The notes under the pieces: generated by a model | The model's input: only the letters and a program-made list of their open reading frames with translations | Database searches by the model: none | Told to the model about the DNA's origin: nothing | Assembly: GCA_934454585.1 (NCBI GenBank) | Contig: CAKSFP010000005.1 | Span: forward strand, 62,001 to 126,000 | DNA: 64,000 bases | Source: an uncultured Clostridia bacterium | GTDB taxonomy: Bacteria; Bacillota; Clostridia; UMGS1810 | Direction: 5' to 3' | Position numbers and translations under genes: made by a program | Shown: piece after piece, positions 1 through 9,396 of the stretch | Layout of the letters: each line of letters opens with the position of its first letter | Numbering within the stretch: the stretch's first letter is position 1

Positions 1-2283
1 AAGGATTACGGTATAATTATCAAGAACAACAACGCTGTTCTTGAATATAAAGATATCGACATTATACTGACAACATATCTCAACAAGTACGATGACGGAA
101 AATCCATAGTGGATTATTTTGAAAAACTTCATGAGAACGACGAGTTTATTCCGGCGCCGGCACCCGAAAAGCCCAAAGCCGAAGCAAAGGCGGCGCCCGA
201 AAAGGCGGCGGCAGAGCCGGAAGAAGAACTCATGGATTATGAGATCAAGAAAGAGGACAATAAGAAGATTGTCGACACCAGACAGAATAATGTTGACTTA
301 GAGAAGATCGAAAATGAGAGCAAGGCGGAGAACCTTGTGGAGATGACGATTGACGAAAAGAGCCGCGGCGGCAAAAAGCAGAAGATAAAGAAAGGTCAGC
401 CGCAGAAGAAAGCGGATAAGACCGAAAATCCCGACAAAAAGGGCAAGAATGAAAAGAGTTCGAAAAACGACAAAAACTCGAAGAACGCTGACAAACCGGC
501 GCCCGAAAAGCCGAAAAAAGAAAAGAAGCCGGAGAAAAAGACTGTTGAGATTCCGTCTGAGATTTCGGTCGGTGATTTTGCGCAGGCACTGGGTATATCG
601 CCGACGGTTGTTGTCAAAAAGCTGTTTGAACTCGGCATAATGGCGTCTGTCAGCCAGGCGATAGATTTTGACACCGCAGCGCTTGTCGGCGACGACCTGG
701 GATATGAGATAAAAGAGCAGATCATCCTCACCGACGAGGACATCCTAATTGACGACAGCGAGGACGCAGCCGAGTCGCTCAAACCGCGCTCGCCGGTTGT
801 TGTTGTCATGGGTCATGTCGACCACGGCAAAACTTCACTGCTCGATGCCATAAGAGAGACAAATGTCATTGCCAAAGAGGCAGGCGGCATAACTCAGCAC
901 ATCGGTGCTTACAGGGTAAGGGTAAACAACAGGAAGATAACCTTTCTCGACACCCCGGGACACGAGGCGTTCACAGCTATGCGTATGCGCGGTGCTCAAG
1001 TTACCGATGTTGCAATACTGGTTGTTGCTGCGGACGACGGCGTAATGCCGCAGACTATCGAGGCAATAAACCATGCCAAGGCTGCCGGAGTCACCATAAT
1101 CGTTGCAGTAAATAAGATAGATAAAGAGGGTGCAAATCCGGATAAAATCAAACAGGAACTGACGGAGTACGACCTCATCCCCGAGGAGTGGGGCGGTGAC
1201 ACGATATTTGTGAATATCTCCGCAAAATTCAGGCAGAATATAGAGGAACTGCTTGAGATGGTTCTGCTTGTGGCAGACATGAAGGAACTCAAGGCAAACC
1301 CCGACCGCAAGGCAAAGGGTACAGTAATAGAGGCGCGCCTTGACAAGGGCAGAGGCCCTGTTGCGACGGTGCTTGTGCAAAACGGTACTCTGCGTACGGG
1401 CGACCTCATCATAGCCGGCACAAGCGTCGGTCATGTCAGGGCGATGGTAGACGACCGCGGCAACAAGATAAAGAAAGCCGGCCCGTCGGTGCCTGTTGAG
1501 ATAATCGGTCTGGCTACCGTGCCGGACGGCGGCGACACATTCTATGTGGTTGACGACGAGAAGAAGGCGAGAGCCGTTGTTGAAAAGAGGAAAGAGAAGA
1601 TTAAAGAAGAATCGATAAAGGCACGCAGCGTAGTGAGCCTTGACGATTTGTTCAGTCAGATAAACGCCGGAGAGGTGAAGGATCTCAACATCATTGTGAA
1701 AGCCGATGTTATGGGTTCTGTCGAGGCTGTCAAGCAGTCGCTCTCCAAACTGAGCAACGAGGAGGTCCGTGTGAACTGCATCCACGGCGGAGTCGGCGGA
1801 ATAACCGAGTCCGATGTAATGCTTGCGGCGGCATCCAATGCGATTATTGTCGGTTTCAATGTGCGCCCTGCGGCGTCGGCTGTGGATTCGGCAAAGCGCA
1901 ACAATGTGGACATTCGTCTCTATCGCGTAATCTATCAGGCGATAGAGGAGATAGAGGCGGCAATGAAGGGTATGCTTGCGCCCAAGTTTGTGGAGAATGT
2001 GCTCGGTCATGCAGAGGTGCGCGACACCTTCAAGGTGAGCGGCGTGGGCACTATTGCCGGCTGCTACATCACGGACGGCAAGGTAACGAGAAATTCTCAG
2101 GTGCGGATAGTGCGTGACAGCATTGTTGTTCACGAGGGTGTACTCTCATCACTCAAACGATTCAAGGACGATGCGAAGGAAGTTGCATCCGGCTATGAGT
2201 GCGGTATCGGCATAGAGAACTTTAACGACATCAAGCTCGGCGATGTGATTGAGTCGTATGTTATGGAAGAAGTTAAGAACTGA
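1..2283 (+). CDS. infB: Translation initiation factor IF-2 (5' end outside window)
   Basis: IF-2 is the GTPase that places initiator fMet-tRNA on the 30S subunit and drives 50S joining. The reading frame is open from base 1, so the true start lies upstream. The GTG at 109 is an internal valine codon, not a start. Order: a short N-terminal domain remnant, a long Lys/Glu/Ala/Pro-rich linker (about 160-540), an IF2_N domain (about 545-700), then the G domain with G1 GHVDHGKT near 811-834, G3 DTPGHE near 949, G4 NKID near 1111 and SAK near 1222, and C-terminal domains to the stop. rbfA follows after 14 bases, the usual infB-rbfA cotranscription. The family assignment is certain; only the N-terminal extent is unknown. 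Confidence 0.98.
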   Translation, partial: KDYGIIIKNNNAVLEYKDIDIILTTYLNKYDDGKSIVDYFEKLHENDEFIPAPAPEKPKAEAKAAPEKAAAEPEEELMDYEIKKEDNKKIVDTRQNNVDLEKIENESKAENLVEMTIDEKSRGGKKQKIKKGQPQKKADKTENPDKKGKNEKSSKNDKNSKNADKPAPEKPKKEKKPEKKTVEIPSEISVGDFAQALGISPTVVVKKLFELGIMASVSQAIDFDTAALVGDDLGYEIKEQIILTDEDILIDDSEDAAESLKPRSPVVVVMGHVDHGKTSLLDAIRETNVIAKEAGGITQHIGAYRVRVNNRKITFLDTPGHEAFTAMRMRGAQVTDVAILVVAADDGVMPQTIEAINHAKAAGVTIIVAVNKIDKEGANPDKIKQELTEYDLIPEEWGGDTIFVNISAKFRQNIEELLEMVLLVADMKELKANPDRKAKGTVIEARLDKGRGPVATVLVQNGTLRTGDLIIAGTSVGHVRAMVDDRGNKIKKAGPSVPVEIIGLATVPDGGDTFYVVDDEKKARAVVEKRKEKIKEESIKARSVVSLDDLFSQINAGEVKDLNIIVKADVMGSVEAVKQSLSKLSNEEVRVNCIHGGVGGITESDVMLAAASNAIIVGFNVRPAASAVDSAKRNNVDIRLYRVIYQAIEEIEAAMKGMLAPKFVENVLGHAEVRDTFKVSGVGTIAGCYITDGKVTRNSQVRIVRDSIVVHEGVLSSLKRFKDDAKEVASGYECGIGIENFNDIKLGDVIESYVMEEVKN

Positions 2284-2297
2284 TTAGGAGTAGTAAT

Positions 2298-2657
2298 ATG
2301 TCATTTGTTAGGACAGAGAGAATCAACGGCGAGATGATGCGCGAGCTCGCATCAATATTTCGCACAATAAAAGATCCGCGCATGAGCGAGTTCACCAGTG
2401 TGGTCTCGGTGCGTGTAACAAAGGATCTTAAATATGCAAAAATCTATGTCAGCGTCATGGGCGATGACGAAAAGAAAAAGGACACCATGAAAGCACTGGA
2501 GAGCGCAACAGGCTATATCAAAAAAGAGATTGCCTCGCGCCTTAATCTGCGTATTGTGCCCCAACCGGTGTTTGTGCTCGACCGTTCCATAGACAACGGT
2601 ATGCACATAGATGAGATAATACACAAAATTAACGGTGATAAAAATGACGGTAACTGA
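2298..2657 (+). CDS. rbfA: 30S ribosome-binding factor A
   Basis: RbfA is a small KH-like protein that binds the 5' end of 16S rRNA and is needed for late 30S maturation and cold growth. The 119-aa length is normal for the family. The protein opens MSFVRTERINGEM, followed by the typical RMSEFTSVVSVRVTKDLKYAKIYVSV core. A GGAG-type ribosome binding site (aggag at 2286-2290) precedes the ATG. Its last codons overlap the start of nrnA by 14 bases, pointing to translational coupling inside the infB-rbfA-nrnA-truB unit. Confidence 0.97.
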   Translation: MSFVRTERINGEMMRELASIFRTIKDPRMSEFTSVVSVRVTKDLKYAKIYVSVMGDDEKKKDTMKALESATGYIKKEIASRLNLRIVPQPVFVLDRSIDNGMHIDEIIHKINGDKNDGN

Positions 2658-3588
2658 TTTTATCAAAGCTAACGACAAATTTATACTCATGCCCCACAGA
2701 AATCCGGACGGTGACTGCCTCGGCTCGGTGACAGCGCTTGCGTATGCCTTGCGCAGCATTGGCAAGACGGCTTTTGTGTCACTTCCGGACGAACCTTCGG
2801 ATCGTCTTGCGTATCTGTGGGACGAGGCGCTGCGCACCCCGGCGGATTTTTGCGCCGAGGCGTGCATTGCCGTGGATGTGGCGTCGCCAGACATGCTGGG
2901 CGACTTGCGGTCCGTCTTTGAACAATTCGACAAGACTGCGTGTATAGATCATCATGCCACGAACGGCGGTTTTGCTACGGCAAATCTTATCAAACCTCAT
3001 GCCGCAGCTGCGGGCGAGATTGTATTTGAGCTCATCCGCGATGAACTTTGCTGTGAACTTACGGAAAAAATCTGCACTAATCTTTACAGTGCGATAGTGA
3101 GCGATACGGGGTGTTTCCGCTATTCAAACACCACACCGCACACGCACCGCATTGCTGCGTCTCTCATGGAGCACGGCGCGGCTGCGTCCGCAATTATCAA
3201 AAGACTGTTTGAGACCACCACCATGAAATCGCTCGCTGTGTCGGCAGAGCTGATAAACGGTGCACGGTTTTTCGAAAACGGTCTTGTTTGCGTTATGACG
3301 GCAGATTATGATATGCTGTCGCGGTACGGAATGACTTTTGACATGGTTGATGAATTTGCTTCGATGCCGCGTACAATAGAGGGCGTGGAAGTGGGAGTTT
3401 TTTTGAAAGTGAAAAGTGAGAACGAGGTAAAAATCAGCCTGCGCTCAAACGCCTATGCCGATGTGTCGGCAATAGCGGCGGCGCTTGGCGGCGGCGGTCA
3501 CGCGCGCGCGGCGGGTGTCACCGTAAACGGCAGCTGCGACGAGGCGATTTCCAAAATCCTCGCCGAGATAAAAAAACATCTGAAATAG
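2644..3588 (+). CDS. nrnA: DHH-family bifunctional oligoribonuclease / pAp phosphatase
   Basis: The protein belongs to the DHH/DHHA1 phosphoesterases. NrnA degrades nanoRNA and dephosphorylates pAp with Mn2+. Visible motifs are HRNPDGDCLGS near residue 17 (motif I), AVDVASPD near residue 78, CIDHHATN near residue 102 (the DHH motif), SDTGCFRYSN, and the DHHA1 glycine motif GGGGHARAAG near the C-terminus. I place the start at ATG 2644, inside the end of rbfA; a GTG at 2635 in the same frame is possible. Length (314 aa) is typical. The position between rbfA and truB is the conserved Firmicutes order. Confidence 0.95.
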   Translation: MTVTDFIKANDKFILMPHRNPDGDCLGSVTALAYALRSIGKTAFVSLPDEPSDRLAYLWDEALRTPADFCAEACIAVDVASPDMLGDLRSVFEQFDKTACIDHHATNGGFATANLIKPHAAAAGEIVFELIRDELCCELTEKICTNLYSAIVSDTGCFRYSNTTPHTHRIAASLMEHGAAASAIIKRLFETTTMKSLAVSAELINGARFFENGLVCVMTADYDMLSRYGMTFDMVDEFASMPRTIEGVEVGVFLKVKSENEVKISLRSNAYADVSAIAAALGGGGHARAAGVTVNGSCDEAISKILAEIKKHLK

Positions 3589-3597
3589 AGGAATCAC

Positions 3598-4488
3598 ATG
3601 GAAGGAATCAACGCAATTGCAGTAATAGACAAGCCTTCGGGCATGACATCGCACGATGTGGTGTCGCGTGTGCGCAGGATTCTCGGCACACGCAAAGTCG
3701 GTCACACCGGCACTCTCGACCCCGAGGCGACCGGTGTGCTGCCCATATGCATAGGGCGGGCGACTAAAGTGAGCGATATGCTTATGTTGTCCGACAAAGA
3801 ATACATCGCCGCAGTGCGGCTCGGCACTGTGACAGACACACAGGATATTTTCGGCACGGTGCTTGAGAAACGCCCGACGGACGGATTTTCAAACGAAAAG
3901 CTTGCCGAGGCGGTTAATCGGTTCACAGGCGAGATAGATCAGGTGCCGCCCATGTATTCCGCCATAAAAATCGGCGGAAAAAAGCTGTGTGATCTTGCGC
4001 GCCAAGGCGTGGAAGTGGAGCGCAAAGCGCGCAGAGTCAACATATATTCCATAGAGACAAGTGATGTGACAAACGACGGATTCACCATGAAAGTGGCGTG
4101 CTCCAAGGGTACATACATCCGCACTCTTTGCCATGACATAGGCGAATATTTAGGCTGCGGTGCGTGCATGGCGAGTCTCAGACGCACCAAATCATCCGTT
4201 TTCGGCATAGACGAGGCAATCACTCTTGAGGAACTTGAGACGGCGGTGAGCGGAGGTTCACTGTCGTTGGTTCTGCGGCCGATAGACAGTGTTTTTGCTC
4301 ATCTGCCGCGCCTGGCGGTCAACGATGAGATTGACACCCGTCTGCGCAACGGCGCACCGTCTACGGTGGCGGCGCAGTGCGGTGAGTACCGCGTCTACAA
4401 TGCGCGCGGAGAGTTTGTTGCCGTCGGCGCGGTGGAACGGATGAACGGGCGCAACAAGGTTTCCGTGGTGAAGTATTTCGGGGTTTAA
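3598..4488 (+). CDS. truB: tRNA pseudouridine(55) synthase
   Basis: TruB converts U55 in the T-loop of most tRNAs to pseudouridine. The protein starts with KPSGMTSHDVVSRVRRILG, followed by VGHTGTLDPEATGVLPICIGRATK, which contains the catalytic Asp in GTLDP. The later YSAIKIGGKKLCDLARQG and CSKGTYIRTLCHDIGEYLG motifs are also characteristic. At 296 aa it has the usual catalytic domain plus a short C-terminal region. It starts 9 bases after nrnA with a GAGG-type ribosome binding site. A large palindromic repeat occupies the space before ribF. Confidence 0.97.
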   Translation: MEGINAIAVIDKPSGMTSHDVVSRVRRILGTRKVGHTGTLDPEATGVLPICIGRATKVSDMLMLSDKEYIAAVRLGTVTDTQDIFGTVLEKRPTDGFSNEKLAEAVNRFTGEIDQVPPMYSAIKIGGKKLCDLARQGVEVERKARRVNIYSIETSDVTNDGFTMKVACSKGTYIRTLCHDIGEYLGCGACMASLRRTKSSVFGIDEAITLEELETAVSGGSLSLVLRPIDSVFAHLPRLAVNDEIDTRLRNGAPSTVAAQCGEYRVYNARGEFVAVGAVERMNGRNKVSVVKYFGV

Positions 4489-4506
4489 TGAATTGACAGA
4501 CGGCTT

Positions 4507-4801
4507 GGTGTGTATATTTTGCACGCGCAAAGTCATGTGCCGTCTGTGTATGTGTTTTTTATTCTTGCCGCCTGCGTCGAAACAAGCCGCGCATCGTGCG
4601 CTGCAAATCGGAGATTTACAGCTTACTCGCTCTGCTGTTTCTCCTTTTTCCCAAAAAGGCACGCTATGCTACCACCTTTTTGGGAACCCTGCGCTGAACT
4701 CGTCGTCTAAGAATAAAAAAACACATACACATCCTTTGACGGAATATTTGCGACGCACAAACCGTGCATTATGAGGGTTTGCAGAATAAAATATACACCC
4801 C
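4507..4801 (+). repeat. Palindromic intergenic element R1 (long, nested form)
   Basis: The sequence shows two nested inverted repeats. The outer arms are a GTGTATATTTT-type sequence near 4507-4521 and AATAAAATATACACCC at 4785-4800. The inner arms are TGTGTATGTGTTTTTTATTC (4545-4567) and its complement (4708-4732). The interior holds further hairpins, including CCAAAAAGG...CCTTTTTGG at about 4651-4684. Near-identical copies occur at 19997-20184 and 36182-36478. Several frames are open by chance through it, but none has a ribosome binding site, so I call no gene. It fills most of the 379-base truB-ribF gap. Confidence 0.9.
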
Positions 4802-4867
4802 TCGTTATTGAACAGATTTTGCAAAATAGCGCATACTCTTACATAAACACAACGGCAGGAGGCAAAA

Positions 4868-5785
4868 ATGAAAACAACACTACTTAATACAAAACCCTTT
4901 TGCCGCAAAACCGTTGTGGCAATCGGAAAATTTGACGGCGTGCACATCGGTCACGCCAAATTGCTCGAAACTGCGGCAAAAACGGCGCAATGCCTGAATA
5001 TATCTGCTGTGGCATACATAACCGACAACCCGGCAGTGCAAAAACTCATGCCCGAGGACGAACGCCGCACAATTTTTCGCAATCTCGGCACGGACGCAGT
5101 GTGCACGGATGAACTGACGGATGAATACAAACGCATGACCCCGGCGCAATTTGTACACAAAATTCTCGGCGCGCTTGGGGCGTGTCATGTGGTGGTCGGC
5201 TACAACTTCCGTTTCGGATGCCGCCGCAGCGGAGATGTTCACACACTTCAAAAATTGTGTGCCGAGCGCGGCATAGGCGTCACGGTTGTGGACTGCGTTT
5301 ATGCCGACATAAACGGAGAAAAAATCGCCGTGAGCAGCACGGAAATTCGCTCCATGCTTTCACGCGGGGAGACGGAAAAAGCGGCTTGTCTCCTTGGCAG
5401 ACGATATTCGCTCCGTGGCACGGTGTGCTGCGGAAAAAGGCTTGGGCGAACAATCGGTTTCCCCACTGCCAACCTTGTGTTTGACGACGGTACGGTGCCG
5501 CTTGCAAACGGTGTGTATGCCACCGATGTTTACCTCATCGGAGAGGGTGGTGCGACGAAACTTCTCGGTAAGGGTATAACCAATGTGGGTCATAATCCCA
5601 CTGTTGATTCTCCCGACGGCAAAATCCGTGTGGAGACTTGCATCCTTGGATATGACGGGGATCTTTACGGAAAGAAAATCAAACTTGAGTTCAAGGCGTT
5701 CATGCGCGGCGAGGTCAGGTTTTCATCCATAGACGAACTGAAATCTCAATTGGAACATGACAAGAAATCAGGTGAACTGTATTGA
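4868..5785 (+). CDS. ribF: Bifunctional riboflavin kinase / FMN adenylyltransferase
   Basis: RibF phosphorylates riboflavin to FMN and adenylates it to FAD. The N-terminal nucleotidyltransferase domain shows AIGKFDGVHIGHAKLL (the GxFDGVHxGH motif, residues about 18-33) and VVGYNFRFGCRRSGD (about residue 106). The C-terminal riboflavin kinase domain shows GRTIGFPTANL (about residue 195) and GITNVGHNPTV. Length is 305 aa, normal. A GGAGG ribosome binding site precedes the ATG. The stop codon overlaps the TTG start of the downstream ABC gene, suggesting cotranscription with the first exporter pair. Confidence 0.97.
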   Translation: MKTTLLNTKPFCRKTVVAIGKFDGVHIGHAKLLETAAKTAQCLNISAVAYITDNPAVQKLMPEDERRTIFRNLGTDAVCTDELTDEYKRMTPAQFVHKILGALGACHVVVGYNFRFGCRRSGDVHTLQKLCAERGIGVTVVDCVYADINGEKIAVSSTEIRSMLSRGETEKAACLLGRRYSLRGTVCCGKRLGRTIGFPTANLVFDDGTVPLANGVYATDVYLIGEGGATKLLGKGITNVGHNPTVDSPDGKIRVETCILGYDGDLYGKKIKLEFKAFMRGEVRFSSIDELKSQLEHDKKSGELY

Positions 5786-7506
5786 AAGATTTGCTTTGCT
5801 ATTTGAAGTCGTATGTAAAAGAAACTGTCCTCGGGCCGCTTTTCAAGCTGCTTGAGGCTTTTCTTGAATTGCTTGTGCCGCTGGTGGTGGCGCGCATCAT
5901 CGATATCGGCATTACTCACGGCAACAAGCCGTATGCCGTGCGCATGTGCCTTCTTATGGTTGTGCTCGGCTTTGTGGGACTGGTATTTTCCATTACGGCA
6001 CAATATTTTGCGGCGAAAGCGTCTGTCGGATTTGTCAGTCGGGTAAGACACGAGGTGTTCTCGCACATCAGGTCACTTTCATATTCCGATCTGGACACAA
6101 TCGGCACATCAACGCTTATTACGCGCATCACAAGTGATATTAACCAGGTGCAGAACGGCATGAACCTCACGCTGAGGCTGTTTTTGCGTTCTCCTTTTGT
6201 GGTGTTCGGCGCCATGGTCATGGCGTTCACAATAGACTTTAAGGCGGCGCTTGTGTTTGCTGCGGCAATACCGCTGCTGTCCGTGGTTGTGTTCGGCATA
6301 ATGCTCATTTGCATTCCTCTGTACAAAAAGGTGCAGAGAAACCTCGATTCCGTCACAGCAAAAACTCGTGAGAATCTAACAGGTGTGAGGGTTATCCGCG
6401 CATTTTGCAAAGAGGACGAGGAGATTGCCGACTTTGACGAGAGGAACGAGGAACTCACCGCCGCATCCAAGTTCGTCGGCAAAATCTCGGCGCTTATGAA
6501 TCCGCTGACATATATCATCATCAACCTGGCGACGGTTGTGCTCATAAGGGTGGGTGCGTTGCGCGTGCATGAAGGCATCCTTACCCAGGGTGCGGTAATT
6601 GCACTGTACAACTATATGTCGCAGATCCTTGTAGAGCTGATAAAGCTTGCAAATCTTATCATAAACATAACAAAGTCAGTAGCTTGCGGCAACCGCATAA
6701 ACGATGTGCTCAAGGCAGAGCCGTCCATGAAATACGGCTATGTGACAGACGGCAAACCCGGCATCGAATCCTGCGTGGAGTTTTGTCATGCATATATGAA
6801 GTATTACGGCGCTGCGGAGTGTTCGATAGAGGACGCGGATTTCACCGCAAATCACGGCGAGACAATAGGCATCATAGGCGGCACGGGCTCGGGCAAATCC
6901 ACTCTTGTCAGCCTTATCGGCAGATTTTACGATTGTTGCGACGGTGCGGTGCTTGTGGACGGTGTGGATGTGCGTGACTACACAAAGGACGCCCTCAGAC
7001 GAAAGATCGGCATAGTGCCGCAGAGGGCAGTGCTCTTTGAAGGGACTATCCGCGAAAATATGCTGTGGGGCAACCCGAATGCAACCGATGTCGAAATCAT
7101 GGCGGCGCTCGACTGTGCTCAGGCGAAAGATGTTGTGGAATCAAAGCAAGGCGGCCTCAACGGCAGAGTGGAGCAGGGCGGCAAGAACTTCTCGGGCGGT
7201 CAGCGACAACGGCTCACCATAGCGCGCGCACTTGTGCGCAAACCGGAGATTCTTATACTGGACGATTCCGCTTCTGCGCTCGACTTTGCGACGGACGCGG
7301 CGCTGCGCAAATCTCTGCGGACTCACTGCGCGGGCACCACGGTGTTCATTGTGTCGCAGCGCACATCATCCATTCGCCATGCGGACAAGATAATCGTGCT
7401 CGACGACGGCAAAACCGTTGGCATGGGCACTCACGACGAACTTTTGGAGACTTGCGAAGTATACAGGGAAATATACAATTCGCAGTTCAAAAAGGAGGCG
7501 GGCTGA
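5782..7506 (+). CDS. ABC exporter half-transporter, degenerate ATPase subunit (pair 1)
   Basis: A fused membrane domain (six predicted helices, about residues 1-310) and ATPase domain (about 340-574). Walker A is GGTGSGKST and the signature is NFSGGQ. Walker B ends in LILDDSASALD, with Asp in place of the catalytic Glu, and the switch-loop His is replaced by Gln (VSQRTSS). These changes mark the degenerate-site half of heterodimeric exporters such as TM287/288 and BmrCD. Translation starts at TTG 5782, overlapping the ribF stop, with AGGTGA upstream. The next gene encodes the catalytic partner. Drug or lipid efflux is likely; the substrate cannot be read from sequence. Confidence 0.93.
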   Translation: MKDLLCYLKSYVKETVLGPLFKLLEAFLELLVPLVVARIIDIGITHGNKPYAVRMCLLMVVLGFVGLVFSITAQYFAAKASVGFVSRVRHEVFSHIRSLSYSDLDTIGTSTLITRITSDINQVQNGMNLTLRLFLRSPFVVFGAMVMAFTIDFKAALVFAAAIPLLSVVVFGIMLICIPLYKKVQRNLDSVTAKTRENLTGVRVIRAFCKEDEEIADFDERNEELTAASKFVGKISALMNPLTYIIINLATVVLIRVGALRVHEGILTQGAVIALYNYMSQILVELIKLANLIINITKSVACGNRINDVLKAEPSMKYGYVTDGKPGIESCVEFCHAYMKYYGAAECSIEDADFTANHGETIGIIGGTGSGKSTLVSLIGRFYDCCDGAVLVDGVDVRDYTKDALRRKIGIVPQRAVLFEGTIRENMLWGNPNATDVEIMAALDCAQAKDVVESKQGGLNGRVEQGGKNFSGGQRQRLTIARALVRKPEILILDDSASALDFATDAALRKSLRTHCAGTTVFIVSQRTSSIRHADKIIVLDDGKTVGMGTHDELLETCEVYREIYNSQFKKEAG

Positions 7507-9249
7507 TTGAAATCGGATAATTCAAAAAGAGTCATGCAGATAATGAAGTATCTGAAAAACTACAGACTTCTCACAGCTGCCTCGATACTTCTCGCCGCCG
7601 TGACGGTGGCGCTCACGCTTTATGTGCCGATTGTCATCGGCGAGGCGATAGATAACATCGTGTCCGAGCACAATGTCAATTTTGCGGCTATTGCGGCACT
7701 GCTCACAAAAGTTGCCGTTGTCGTGGGAATCACGGCGCTGCTGCAGTGGATAATGAACACCATAAACAACCGCATCACATATGGAGTGGTGCGCGATGTG
7801 AGGGGTGCGGCGTTTCGCAAGATAGAGGTGTTGCCGCTGGGATTCATCGATTCACAGTCTCAGGGCGACATAGTCAGCCGGGTTATAGCGGATGCCGATC
7901 AGTTTGCGGATGGACTGCTCATGGGCTTTACTCAGCTTTTCACCGGGGTTGTAACCATACTTGGCACTCTCGGATTTATGCTGTCGCTCAATGTGCACAT
8001 AACTTTGCTTGTGGTACTGCTCACTCCGCTGTCGCTCTTTGCTGCAAAGTTCATTGCAACTCACACATACAGTATGTTCAAAAAACAATCTGAGACGCGC
8101 GGCGAGCAAACTGCCCTCGTGGACGAAATGGTAAACAACATGAAGGTGGTGCAGGCATTCTCGCATGAGGACGCGGCGGTGGAAGATTTTGACGAAATCA
8201 ACGGGAGACTGGAGAAATTCTCTCTGCGCGCGGTATTTTATTCGTCGCTAACCAATCCGACCACAAGGTTTATAAACTCTGTGGTGTATGCCGGGGTGGG
8301 ACTCACGGGAGCAATTGCGGCGATAAACGGTAATATAACCGTCGGCGGACTGTCGTGTTTCCTCAGCTATGCCAATCAGTACACCAAACCGTTCAACGAG
8401 ATATCCGGCGTGGTGACGGAGCTGCAAAATGCGCTTGCCTGTGCCGGTCGGTTGTTTGATCTGATAGATGAAAAACCGCAGATCCCCGATGCGCACGATG
8501 CCAAGGTGCTCACAGATGTGAACGGCAGGGTGAATATGGATAATGTGGCATTCTCCTATACTGCCGGCAGAAAGCTTATAGAAAATCTTAACCTCACTGT
8601 CGAGCCGGGTCAGCGCGTGGCGATAGTAGGACCGACAGGCTGCGGCAAAACCACGCTTATCAATCTGCTCATGCGTTTTTACGATGTGAACAGAGGAGCT
8701 ATATCCGTGGACGGAAATGACATACGCAGCATAACGCGCGACAGTCTGCGCCGCAACTACGGCATGGTTCTGCAGGACACATGGCTGCGCAGCGGCACTG
8801 TCAGGGACAATATAACCATGGGTAAGCCGGACGCCACGGACGAAGAAGTTATAACTGCGGCGAGGGCGGCACACGCCCACAGCTTTATCAGGCGTTTGCC
8901 GAACGGATATGACACGGTGATAGGCGAGGACGGCGGCAGTCTGTCACAGGGACAAAAACAGCTTTTGTGCATAACGCGCGTCATGCTATGTCTGCCGCCG
9001 ATGCTTATTCTCGACGAGGCGACTTCGTCCATAGACACGCGCACAGAGATAAAGATTCAAAAGGCGTTTGCTGCGCTCATGCAGGGCAAGACGAGCTTTA
9101 TCGTGGCGCACAGGCTCTCGACCATAAGAGAGGCGGATGTTATACTTGTCATGAAAGACGGCAATATTATAGAAAAGGGAAACCACGATTCGCTTATGGC
9201 GCAGAACGGGTTCTACGCACATTTGTATAACAGTCAGTTTGAAAACTGA
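7507..9249 (+). CDS. ABC exporter half-transporter, catalytic ATPase subunit (pair 1)
   Basis: The partner of the preceding subunit. The membrane domain is followed by an ATPase domain with Walker A GPTGCGKTT, Walker B LILDEATSSID (catalytic Glu present) and switch His in AHRLST. Its own signature is the altered LSQGQ, as expected when the partner's SGGQ completes the one consensus site. The TTG start at 7507 directly follows the TGA of the first subunit, with GGAGG nine bases upstream, so the two are translationally coupled. Length is 580 aa. No terminator is visible after it; repeats fill the following gap. Confidence 0.93.
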   Translation: MKSDNSKRVMQIMKYLKNYRLLTAASILLAAVTVALTLYVPIVIGEAIDNIVSEHNVNFAAIAALLTKVAVVVGITALLQWIMNTINNRITYGVVRDVRGAAFRKIEVLPLGFIDSQSQGDIVSRVIADADQFADGLLMGFTQLFTGVVTILGTLGFMLSLNVHITLLVVLLTPLSLFAAKFIATHTYSMFKKQSETRGEQTALVDEMVNNMKVVQAFSHEDAAVEDFDEINGRLEKFSLRAVFYSSLTNPTTRFINSVVYAGVGLTGAIAAINGNITVGGLSCFLSYANQYTKPFNEISGVVTELQNALACAGRLFDLIDEKPQIPDAHDAKVLTDVNGRVNMDNVAFSYTAGRKLIENLNLTVEPGQRVAIVGPTGCGKTTLINLLMRFYDVNRGAISVDGNDIRSITRDSLRRNYGMVLQDTWLRSGTVRDNITMGKPDATDEEVITAARAAHAHSFIRRLPNGYDTVIGEDGGSLSQGQKQLLCITRVMLCLPPMLILDEATSSIDTRTEIKIQKAFAALMQGKTSFIVAHRLSTIREADVILVMKDGNIIEKGNHDSLMAQNGFYAHLYNSQFEN

Positions 9250-9261
9250 AGGTGCATTTTT

Positions 9262-9370
9262 GCCGGTGGCAAGTTGCCTCCCTTGCCTAAAGGAAGGGGG
9301 ACCGCCGGTAGCTGAATTAATTATTTTACATTTGTAAAATAATTAATTCAAAAGGCTGACTGAGGGGATG
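9262..9370. repeat. MITE-like intergenic repeat containing a perfect 16-bp palindrome
   Basis: The segment contains GCCTCCCTTGCCTAAAGGAA and GGCTGACTGAGGGG, read on the opposite strand as CCCCTCAGTCAGCC. This is the same vocabulary as the element at 30201-30327. Inside lies a perfect hairpin (GAATTAATTATTTTAC, loop ATTT, then its complement) at 9314-9349. It has no coding signal and sits between two exporter pairs, next to element R2. Such CTCCCTT/AAGGGAG repeats are, from general knowledge, common in Clostridia genomes. Confidence 0.7.
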
Positions 9371-9396
9371 TAAAGATAAGTTTGTGCATCGGCTCG

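Noticed and set aside
835..2133. Long minus-strand open frame across infB
   Set aside because: It is a shadow of the infB coding frame. The plus-strand frame matches IF-2 in full and the minus frame has no family motif or ribosome binding site.
4493..4774. Open frame with a KQAAHRALQIGDLQLT-like peptide, also open at 9382-9636, 19948-20192 and 36170-36418
   Set aside because: It lies wholly inside palindromic elements R1, R2, R6 and R7. Several frames are open at once, no ribosome binding site is present, and the 'protein' similarity is only the repeat's DNA similarity. Such frames are often annotated as hypothetical proteins.
4507..4801. Insertion sequence with transposase
   Set aside because: None of the palindromic elements encodes a transposase-like protein, and no target-site duplication is evident, so a nonautonomous element is the most that can be said.
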